The notes beneath the pieces were generated by a model. It worked only from the letters and a program-made list of their open reading frames with translations. It was not told the origin of the DNA and searched no databases. This document shows, piece after piece, positions 5,569-11,519 of a stretch of 11,519 nucleotides of DNA (position 1 is the first letter of the stretch; every line of letters begins with the position of its first letter). The translations under genes and the position numbers were made by a program. This DNA is from Pseudomonadota bacterium (GTDB taxonomy: Bacteria > Pseudomonadota > Alphaproteobacteria > Sphingomonadales > Sphingomonadaceae): contig JARXKR010000069.1 in assembly GCA_030271565.1 (NCBI GenBank), positions 1 through 11,519 on the forward strand, given 5' to 3'.

Positions 5569-6807
5569 ATGGCTCACCTGCGAACCGAAATCTTTGCCGA
5601 ACAAGCCAAAGCGATGACGGCGCAGCAAGAACTGTCGTTGCTGCGCAACGCATTCCGCCAAGGCAAGGCGAACGGGAAAGTCCGCGAAAGTTACGTGCGC
5701 TTGCTCTTGCTCGACGAGGCCTTCGGCGAAGCGATTGAAGTGCTTGAAGTAACCACCGACCGCTCGTTCAGCGAGGAAGCAATGCTGACCCAAGCCTGGC
5801 TCTCCGTCGAGACCGTGGAAGGCAATGCCAAGGCGAGCGAAAGCGGGACGCGAGCCTTGCTTCTCGCGGCCAGCGATCCCGAACGTGCGGCCGCCCTCGC
5901 CGCGCGCGGCAAGGCGGAAACGCGTCTGGGCGAATTTGAGACAGCGCGCGATTCGCTTAATGCCGCGCTCGATCTCGATCCGGCTAACAAGGACGCCTGC
6001 AAGCGCCTGGTCGCGCTCGATTTGGCAGCGAATCGCCCCGATGCGGTGCTCGCGCTTTTCGAGCGGCTGCACGCTCAGGGTGCCGGCCATGCCCGGCTGT
6101 TCGCAGCACAGACCCTGGCACAGGCGCGCAGCGGCGATTTCGCGGCGGCGGCGAACTCGGGGGGGATGCCGGACCTGTTCGAATCGACCGTGCTTGAGCC
6201 GCCGCCGGGCTGGAGCAGCATCGAGCAGTTCAACGATGCGCTAGCGGAAGAGCTGCTCGCGCATCCGGGCTTGCGGTACGAACGCTATGGTAGCGCCTCG
6301 GTCAAGACCTGGCGGATCGAGGCTCCGGCGCGGCACGATACCCCGCTGTTCAAGACCTTGTTAGAGCGCATTGTCGAGGCGCTCGGCCGCTACGGCGAAG
6401 CTACCGACGGCTCGGACCATCCGTGGGCTGCGCATCGCCCGGACGCTGCATTCCTGCGCAACTGGTGTGTCATCACCGAGGGTGAGGGCTTCGAGGATTG
6501 GCACGTCCACCAGTTCGGCTGGGCGAGCGGGGTCTATTATGTTCAAGTGCCCGATGAGATTTCGAACGGCACCGGGCCCGAGGGCTGCCTTGCCTTCGGT
6601 CTGCCGGCCGATCTGGCGGGCGAGCAAGGAAGCGCCGGCTATGGCGAACACATGGTACGACCTCGCAGTGGCCTGTTTATGGCCTTTCCGTCGTTTTCAT
6701 ACCACCGCACATATCCGCACCACACTGGCGGCAAACGCATCTGCGTCGCCTTCGATGTCCGGCCTCTCCCGGCTCATTCAGACGGATCTGCTGCCCCGGC
6801 CGGGTAG
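5569..6807 (+). CDS. TPR-containing putative 2OG-Fe(II) oxygenase (oxygenase B)
   Basis: A 412-residue paralogue of the gene at 1353. Residues ~15-195 are TPR-like helices, including the repeat A-R-D-S-L-N-A-A-L-D-L-D-P-A-N at 126-140. The oxygenase domain has W311-H-V-H, SGVYY (320-324), F-P-S followed by Y-H379-R-T-Y-P-H, and R390-I-C-V-A-F-D. His312, His314 and His379 are the presumed iron ligands and Arg390 the 2-oxoglutarate anchor. Both paralogues share the linker motif K/Q-T-W-R-I and the block R-P-D/Q-x-A-x-L-R-x-W-C-V-I-x-E-G. An in-frame stop lies just upstream at 5557-5559, so the start is ATG 5569 or ATG 5614; neither has a Shine-Dalgarno. The 5614 start would give an N-terminus closer in length to oxygenase A. 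It is divergent from the precursor gene across 117 bases. Hydroxylation of the peptide core (Asp, Asn, Pro or others) is a hypothesis. Confidence 0.83.
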   Translation: MAHLRTEIFAEQAKAMTAQQELSLLRNAFRQGKANGKVRESYVRLLLLDEAFGEAIEVLEVTTDRSFSEEAMLTQAWLSVETVEGNAKASESGTRALLLAASDPERAAALAARGKAETRLGEFETARDSLNAALDLDPANKDACKRLVALDLAANRPDAVLALFERLHAQGAGHARLFAAQTLAQARSGDFAAAANSGGMPDLFESTVLEPPPGWSSIEQFNDALAEELLAHPGLRYERYGSASVKTWRIEAPARHDTPLFKTLLERIVEALGRYGEATDGSDHPWAAHRPDAAFLRNWCVITEGEGFEDWHVHQFGWASGVYYVQVPDEISNGTGPEGCLAFGLPADLAGEQGSAGYGEHMVRPRSGLFMAFPSFSYHRTYPHHTGGKRICVAFDVRPLPAHSDGSAAPAG

Positions 6808-6910
6808 TGCACCGGTAGCGATCCGGCGGAAGACCCCATCGATTGCCGCCCGATTTGAGACATGATAGGCTTGCGCAGAGAAATGTTGTCAGCGAGGGGA
6901 TGGCGGGATC

Positions 6911-7309
6911 ATGACACGCGCATTTGGCAGGCTTACGGCAGCGGTCGCACTGGTCACTGCAGGGGGGCTTACGCCGCAAGCGCTCTCGGCGCAGTCGCTC
7001 GAAGCGCTTGACCAGATGGTCCCGTCGAGTGCCAAGCCGGCCGACGCGCTGGCGCTGGCCCGCGCGCAGGCCGGGTCGGGTGCCCTGCTCGATGCATTGG
7101 CGACGCTCGAACGCGTGTTGATGGCCGATCCCAAAAACAAACCGGCAAAGCTGCTGCATGCCAGCATACTGTGCCGGGTCGATGATCCAGATGGTGCCGC
7201 AGCCGAATTTGCCGTGCTCAAGGCCAAGGATTACAAAAAGGCGGAATGGGCCGCAGCACGCGAACCTTGCGCGCCACCAGCATCCCCGCGCAGCGGATCC
7301 AGCCGATGA
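6911..7309 (+). CDS. Exported small TPR-like protein
   Basis: A 132-residue protein with an N-terminal signal peptide: basic MTRAFGR, a hydrophobic stretch, and a likely cleavage after A-L-S-A. The mature part contains about two TPR-like helical pairs, with A-L-A-L-A-R-A-Q-A-G-S-G-A-L-L-D-A-L-A-T-L at ~49-69 and M-A-D-P-K-N-K-P-A as the turn motif. Predicted location is the periplasm. The Pro/Ser/Arg-rich last ~20 residues are not repeat-like. Purine-rich stretches (GAGGGG, GGCGGG) precede the start. The stop overlaps the start of the FecR gene as ATGA, implying translational coupling and a joint function, perhaps as a scaffold. No closer family is recognised. Confidence 0.65.
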   Translation: MTRAFGRLTAAVALVTAGGLTPQALSAQSLEALDQMVPSSAKPADALALARAQAGSGALLDALATLERVLMADPKNKPAKLLHASILCRVDDPDGAAAEFAVLKAKDYKKAEWAAAREPCAPPASPRSGSSR

Positions 7310-8184
7310 CCGGGCCCAACTTCCGGCGAACGCTGCTCGCTCTTGCCGCAGCGACAAGCATCCTTGGTGCGCGCTGGGCGCAGGCCCAGAGCAGTCCGGC
7401 GCAAGTCGGTATCGCGGCAGCCGTGGTGGGCGAGGTCAAGCTGAGCAATGCGCAGACACCGAAGGCCAAAGCCGTCGCGCTACGCCAGCGGATTGCGCTC
7501 GCCGACCTGATCCAGACCGGCAAGAACGGGCGGCTGCAAGTACTGCTGCTCGACCATTCGACCTTCACGATCGGCGCCAACGCCGTGCTGCGGATCGACC
7601 GCTTTGTCTACGATCCGGCGCGCGGCCGGACCTCGGGCGCGACCGTGGTGCGCGGCGCGTTCCGATTCATGTCGGGGCAGTCCAACCGCGGCAACAGCGC
7701 CGCGATCTCCTCGCCGGTGGCGACCATCGGCATCCGCGGCACGATTGTCGAAGGGACTGTCGGTGAAGGCGCACGCGATATTGCCAAGCGCGAAAGCAAG
7801 CCGGTGCGCGATGCCGATGCCGACAAGAAGAACGCGACGCTGGTGGTCTTGCGCGGACCCGGGCCGCACACCGATCCGGGAGCCGAGGTCGGGTCCGCTT
7901 CGGTCACCTCGGGCGGGGTGACGGTCGAACTGACTGAGCCGATGCAGGCCGCCTTCGTGCCCCGCGCCGGTGCGGCACCGATCGGCCCATTCCGCATTTC
8001 GCCACAGGGCCTAACCGCGCTTCATGACCAGGTCTTTCCCCAACCGGACAGTGGCGGCGGCCTGGGCAGATCGCTGCTTGGCGGAGTGCTGGGCGCGCTC
8101 CCCGGCATCATCAATGGCGGCGGCGGTGGCAGTACCCCGAGCTCGCCCAACGATCCACCGGGACGGCCGCCGGGCAAACCCTAG
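7306..8184 (+). CDS. Exported FecR-domain protein
   Basis: A 292-residue protein. The chosen ATG overlaps the upstream stop (ATGA); the frame extends to an ATG at 7246, but that would bury the signal peptide. Residues 7-27 (R-R-T-L-L-A-L-A-A-A through A-Q-A) form a cleavable signal peptide. Residues ~34-150 fit a FecR domain: V-G-E-V, D-L-I-Q-T-G-K-N-G-R-L-Q-V-L-L-L-D, S-T-F-T-I-G, then S-P-V-A-T-I-G-I-R-G-T at 136-146. The remainder is low-complexity and Gly/Pro-rich, ending PPGRPPGKP. With a signal peptide and no cytoplasmic or membrane segment, it is a periplasmic FecR-like protein rather than a classical sigma regulator, and no ECF sigma factor or TonB receptor is present. It ends 9 bases from the convergent CHASE2 cyclase gene. 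Confidence 0.85.
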   Translation: MTGPNFRRTLLALAAATSILGARWAQAQSSPAQVGIAAAVVGEVKLSNAQTPKAKAVALRQRIALADLIQTGKNGRLQVLLLDHSTFTIGANAVLRIDRFVYDPARGRTSGATVVRGAFRFMSGQSNRGNSAAISSPVATIGIRGTIVEGTVGEGARDIAKRESKPVRDADADKKNATLVVLRGPGPHTDPGAEVGSASVTSGGVTVELTEPMQAAFVPRAGAAPIGPFRISPQGLTALHDQVFPQPDSGGGLGRSLLGGVLGALPGIINGGGGGSTPSSPNDPPGRPPGKP

Positions 8185-8193
8185 CCCAGCCGC

Positions 8194-10437
8194 CTATTTG
8201 CTGCGCGCTTCGTAGACCCCGTCCCAATCGGCGGCTGGAGCTTCGGCGATCAGCGCCTCGATTCGCGCGACGTACAGCTCGTAGAACTTGCCAAGTCCGA
8301 ACCGCTCGGCGCTCTCTGACAGACTGCCGGTCCCGCGCCGTGCCAGGTCCCAGTCGCGGCTGCGATAGGCACCCAGCATAGCGTCATGGTGTTCGCGTAA
8401 GCTGGCGAAGTCGGGCGAACTGGCGATCGCCTCGTCGCCGAGCAGCACATAAATCCGCTCTGGCGTATCGCGGCCGACGACCCGCACCTGGTCGAGTTCG
8501 AGCATCGCAAATCCAGCCAGGCGAGCGTGCAAGGCAGCGCCGATCGCGATAGAAACCCCGTAATACTTGGTCAGACCCTCGATCCGGGAAGTGAGATTTA
8601 CCGTGTCGCCAATCAGCGAATAGGACAAGCGCTGCGCCGAACCCATATTGCCGACACAGCACAGCCCGCAATTGAGCCCGATCCCGATTCGCACCGGCCC
8701 GGGCCAGGCTGCAGCGGCGTCGCGTCCTTCGCCGAGATTGAGCGCATCGAGTTTGCGAACCATTTCCAGCGCCGCGCGGGCGGCGTTGCGATGCTGGTCG
8801 GGATCGTCGAGCGGGGCATTCCAAAACGCGACGATGGCGTCGCCGATGAATTTGTCGATCGTTGCCTTGCGCGCCAGCAGCACGTCGCACAGCGGGGTCA
8901 GCAGCGCGATCAGGAAGCCGATCAACTGCTTCGGGGCGAGGTGCTCAGAAATGCCGGAGAAATTGCGCACATCGCAGAACAGGACGGTCATCTCGCGCTC
9001 TTCGCCGCCGAGCTCAAGCCGGTCGGGGTTCGCGGCGATCTGGCGGACCAGCTCGGGCGAAAGGAAGCGGTCGAAGGCGCTGTGGATATAGGCGCGGCGC
9101 CGTTCTTCGCGGTAGAATACCAGCACGGTCTGGGCGCTGTAGACCAGCACCAGCGCGAGTACCGGGTAAGTCGGATCGAGCAGGTAATGGTACCAAGAAA
9201 AGGCCAACCAGCTCCCGCCGACCACCAGACCGATGGCGGCCAGCACCAGCACCGCTCCGCGCGCCGCGCCCAGCCGGGGGAGCAACAGCGCCAGCCCCGC
9301 TCCCAGTGCCAGCACCAGTGCCAGCTCAAGCCCCGGAGCCCAATCGGGCCGCTGCAGGAAGTGCCCGAGGATGACCTGCTCGACTGCCTCGGCGTGCGCC
9401 ATGACACCCAGTTCGTGATCTCTGAGCGGGGTCGAGATCAGGTCGCGCAGCCCGATCGCTCCGGCTCCGACGAAAACGATCCGCCCTGAGACCGCATTGG
9501 CCAGCGCTTCGGGCGAGAGCGTGCCGTCGAGGATCTGCCACGCCGGGATCGTGCGCGCAGGAACCGGGCGAGTGTAGTGCAGCCACAACCCGCCTGCCGC
9601 GGTCGTGGGGATTTCGAACTGACCGACCTTTATCGCGACGACTTGTCCGGGCGAGCCGCGCATCTCGCCGCTGGCATCGCTGGTCCGAACCACGATCGAT
9701 CCGGCCCCCTGCGCCACCCGCAACGCCTCAAGCGAGAGCGAAGGAAGCAACTGGTCGCCTTGCCGCGCGAGCAGAGGCACCGACCTCAAGATGCCATCGT
9801 TATCCGCCGGGAGGCTGACCGAGCCGCTGCCGGCAGCATTGGCACTCAACTGCGCGAGCGATTCGATACCGCGCCAGAACGCCGGCACAGAATCGTTCGG
9901 GGGCGATCCGCCGATCGCAAAGCCCGCTTTGGTGGCGACTTGCGCACCGGCGTGATCCTTGACCAGGAAGTAGCCGAGCACCACCGGGGTCCCGGCGAAG
10001 CTTTGCGCAAGCTCGCTGTCGTGGTCGGGCAGGCGGCGCAACGCCGCGAGCGTTGCGCTATCAGTCCCGCCGCGCGCGAGCTGTTCGGCGATGCGCGCGG
10101 GCGAGGTGCGGTCGGGCTCGGAAAAGACCACGTCGAAAGCCACCACCGAGGCCCCGGCCTGCCCGAGCCGGTCGGTCAACTGGGCGATCTCGGAGCGCGG
10201 CCATGGCCACTGTCCGAGGCGGCGAATCGATTCGTCGTCGATGTCGACCACCTTGACCGGGGCGTCTTCGTAAGTCCGCGGCGCGGCGCGTTGGTAGCTG
10301 TCGAACAGCAAGGCACCGACCCGGTCGAGCCCGGGCGGGCCGAGCAGTTGGAGCAGCGCGACCAGCCCGGCGAGCATCACCCCCGCGAGTACCGCCCCCC
10401 GGCTGCCCGACCGCCTTTTGCCCCAACTAAATTTCAA
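8194..10437 (-). CDS. CHASE2-domain class III adenylate/guanylate cyclase
   Basis: A 747-residue membrane sensor-cyclase. A basic N-terminus precedes a membrane segment (~14-33), then an extracytoplasmic CHASE2 domain (~40-360, with V-D-I-D-D-E-S-I, G-Q-W-P-W-P, V-A-F-D-V-V-F-S-E-P-D and V-F-V-G-A-G-A-I-G-L-R-D). Three further membrane segments lie at ~368-388, 393-413 and 422-441. The C-terminal cyclase domain looks complete: metal-binding Asp489 in F-C-D-V and Asp533 in D-K-F-I-G-D, base-recognising Lys529 and D-T at 611-612, Asn614 and Arg618 in G-D-T-V-N-L-T-S-R. It should convert a nucleoside triphosphate, probably ATP, to the cyclic form in response to a periplasmic cue. The start is TTG, overlapping the protease stop as TTGA; there is no upstream ATG in frame, so coupling to the protease gene is likely. 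A later internal start would delete the first membrane helix. Confidence 0.9.
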   Translation of the reverse strand: MKFSWGKRRSGSRGAVLAGVMLAGLVALLQLLGPPGLDRVGALLFDSYQRAAPRTYEDAPVKVVDIDDESIRRLGQWPWPRSEIAQLTDRLGQAGASVVAFDVVFSEPDRTSPARIAEQLARGGTDSATLAALRRLPDHDSELAQSFAGTPVVLGYFLVKDHAGAQVATKAGFAIGGSPPNDSVPAFWRGIESLAQLSANAAGSGSVSLPADNDGILRSVPLLARQGDQLLPSLSLEALRVAQGAGSIVVRTSDASGEMRGSPGQVVAIKVGQFEIPTTAAGGLWLHYTRPVPARTIPAWQILDGTLSPEALANAVSGRIVFVGAGAIGLRDLISTPLRDHELGVMAHAEAVEQVILGHFLQRPDWAPGLELALVLALGAGLALLLPRLGAARGAVLVLAAIGLVVGGSWLAFSWYHYLLDPTYPVLALVLVYSAQTVLVFYREERRRAYIHSAFDRFLSPELVRQIAANPDRLELGGEEREMTVLFCDVRNFSGISEHLAPKQLIGFLIALLTPLCDVLLARKATIDKFIGDAIVAFWNAPLDDPDQHRNAARAALEMVRKLDALNLGEGRDAAAAWPGPVRIGIGLNCGLCCVGNMGSAQRLSYSLIGDTVNLTSRIEGLTKYYGVSIAIGAALHARLAGFAMLELDQVRVVGRDTPERIYVLLGDEAIASSPDFASLREHHDAMLGAYRSRDWDLARRGTGSLSESAERFGLGKFYELYVARIEALIAEAPAADWDGVYEARSK

Positions 10438-11345
10438 TTCTTGCGCCGCTTTGGTTTGGCCGGGTGCGCCGTCGGCTGCGACGGTGGTGGCGGGGGATTG
10501 CGCAACGCGGCAAAACCCGGAACATCATCGACCAGACCCGGCATCGCGTCGAATTTTGTCCCCATCGCGGCATCGAGCCTGACCAGCCGGTCGAACGGCA
10601 GCGGGTGGGTGCGCTTGTGCAGCGCGTAACCCTGCTGGTCGGAGGTCGCGGTCAGGGTCTGGAGCACCCCGGCGAGGCCGTAAGGCGAATAGCCCGACCG
10701 TGCGGCGATCACCACGCCCATCCGGTCGGCCTCGAATTCATCCTCGCGGTCAAGGCCGCGAATATAGAGGTCTTTGCCCGCTGCGAGCATCGCACTGGCG
10801 AATTGATCGGCGAGGCCGTTGCCGGTGGAGACGGTGAAATAGCGCCGCATCTCGCTCAGCGACTGGTTGCGCAGGCTCTTTTGCAGCGCCTGGAGATGAT
10901 GCTTGCGCACGACATGTGCGATTTCATGCGCCAGCACGCCAGCGAGTTCGCTTTCGCTGCGCATCCGCTCGAACAGCCCGCGGGTGATCAGGACGTAGCC
11001 GCCGGGGGTCGAAAAGGCATTGAAATCGCCCGAATCGACGATCCCGAATTTCCACGGAAGCCCGGGCCGCTCGCTATGCAGCGCGAGCCACCGGCCGAGC
11101 CCGTTGACGTAGCGCTGCTGCGCCGGATTATCGACCAGGGGTGCGGCCCCGAGCAGCATCGCCGCCAGATCGCCGCCGATCCTGATTTCCTCCTGCTCGT
11201 TGATCGAGCGCAGCCCCTCACCGATCTTCTGCGCGCTGCGCGCCTTGTCGACGATGCCGCCAAGCGGCCCAAACTGCGCGTCGGCCGACGCCGACATCAG
11301 CAGGCTGGCGGCGGCCAATGGCCAGATCAGGCGGCCGGGACGCAT
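10434..11345 (-). CDS. Exported M48-family zinc metalloprotease
   Basis: A 303-residue protein with a signal peptide ending near A-S-A-D-A-Q-F. The catalytic zinc motif is H140-E-I-A-H144, with the third ligand Glu205 in E-A-D-R-M-G, and a T-H-P motif at 246-248, as in periplasmic M48 peptidases of the BepA/LoiP group. BepA's C-terminal TPR domain is absent; the tail is Pro/Lys/Arg-rich. Expected role: periplasmic quality control or outer-membrane protein handling. I chose ATG 11345 because it overlaps the upstream stop as TGATG; a GTG one codon earlier (11348) is possible. The 3' end overlaps the cyclase TTG start. The three minus-strand genes form one coupled operon. Confidence 0.88.
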   Translation of the reverse strand: MRPGRLIWPLAAASLLMSASADAQFGPLGGIVDKARSAQKIGEGLRSINEQEEIRIGGDLAAMLLGAAPLVDNPAQQRYVNGLGRWLALHSERPGLPWKFGIVDSGDFNAFSTPGGYVLITRGLFERMRSESELAGVLAHEIAHVVRKHHLQALQKSLRNQSLSEMRRYFTVSTGNGLADQFASAMLAAGKDLYIRGLDREDEFEADRMGVVIAARSGYSPYGLAGVLQTLTATSDQQGYALHKRTHPLPFDRLVRLDAAMGTKFDAMPGLVDDVPGFAALRNPPPPPSQPTAHPAKPKRRKN

Positions 11346-11519
11346 CACTTCACTTTCCCCGGCTTGAGGTAGGCGACATTGGCTTCCTTGAGCTGGCTCG
11401 CTGCAGCCTGCTGCCGGGCCTGGGCATCGCTTGCCCCGAGCGCTTCGAGCCGGGCTTGTTGCGCGCGGTCGATCGAGGCGTTGCGGATATCCACTTCGTC
11501 CAGCCCCTTGACCCCGGTG
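11345..11519 (-). CDS. C-terminal fragment of an unrecognised protein
   Basis: The last 57 codons and TGA stop of a gene whose start lies beyond the right edge. The visible residues include D-E-V-D-I-R-N-A-S-I-D-R-A-Q-Q-A-R-L, then an Ala/Gln-rich, probably helical stretch, ending Y-L-K-P-G-K-V-K. I do not recognise the family from this tail. The stop overlaps the M48 start by one base (TGATG), so it is the upstream member of the protease/cyclase operon. The frame is supported by lack of stops and by the coupled junction. Confidence 0.6.
   Translation of the reverse strand, partial: TGVKGLDEVDIRNASIDRAQQARLEALGASDAQARQQAAASQLKEANVAYLKPGKVK

Noticed and set aside
7306..8184. FecR protein as an iron-uptake sigma regulator
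   Set aside because: It has a cleavable signal peptide and no cytoplasmic anti-sigma segment, and no ECF sigma factor or TonB receptor is nearby.
8527..11372. Long plus-strand frames opposite the cyclase and protease (8527-9489, 9577-10629, 10464-11372)
   Set aside because: They are antisense shadows of genes with clear CHASE2, cyclase and M48 motifs; their products are Arg/Gln/Pro-rich without recognisable domains.
1..11519. tRNA, rRNA, CRISPR array, insertion sequence or phage genes
   Set aside because: No direct-repeat array, transposase motif, terminal inverted repeats or tRNA-like cloverleaf was seen on either strand by eye.

Overview
The window is GC-rich, densely coded bacterial DNA. 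Codon preference, Ala-rich signal peptides ending in AxA and the gene set (asparagine-synthetase-like cyclase, TPR/2OG oxygenases, FecR plus CHASE2 cyclase) suggest an alphaproteobacterium, most likely of the Sphingomonadales. That placement is an inference from gene content; there is no rRNA or other marker gene here.

Layout. (1) 1-892, minus strand: the first 297 codons of a secreted Thr/Gly/Asn-rich repeat protein that runs off the left edge. (2) 893-1352: a non-coding divergent region, AT-richer in the middle. (3) 1353-6807: five genes in strictly alternating orientation: a TPR/2OG-Fe(II) oxygenase (+), an asparagine-synthetase-like lasso-type cyclase (-), a stand-alone beta-propeller protein (+), a 48-residue precursor peptide (-) and a second, paralogous TPR/2OG-Fe(II) oxygenase (+). 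(4) 6911-8184, plus strand: a small exported TPR protein translationally coupled to an exported FecR-domain protein. (5) 8194-11519, minus strand: a coupled operon encoding (in transcription order) the C-terminus of an unrecognised protein, an exported M48 metalloprotease, and a CHASE2-domain class III adenylate/guanylate cyclase.

The main discovery is the short gene at 5305-5451. Its product has a lasso-peptide leader pattern (W14-x-x-P17-x-I19-x-x-L22-D23-V24) followed by Thr27. If Thr27 is the conserved -2 Thr, the core is 20 residues starting at Ala29, and Asp36 falls at core position 8, where a lasso macrolactam acceptor belongs. A lasso-cyclase-like enzyme with an intact PP-loop but no amidotransferase Cys lies about 1 kb away. 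Two oxygenases of the same family bracket the cyclase/propeller/peptide block, so the proposal is a hydroxylated lasso-type RiPP. The usual leader-binding (B1/PqqD-like) and leader-cleaving (B2, transglutaminase-like) proteins are not in this window, so the pathway is either completed elsewhere or works differently.

The right half looks like a separate envelope/signalling module: periplasmic FecR and TPR proteins facing a cyclase with a periplasmic CHASE2 sensor and an M48 protease. Nothing in the sequence links it directly to the peptide cluster.
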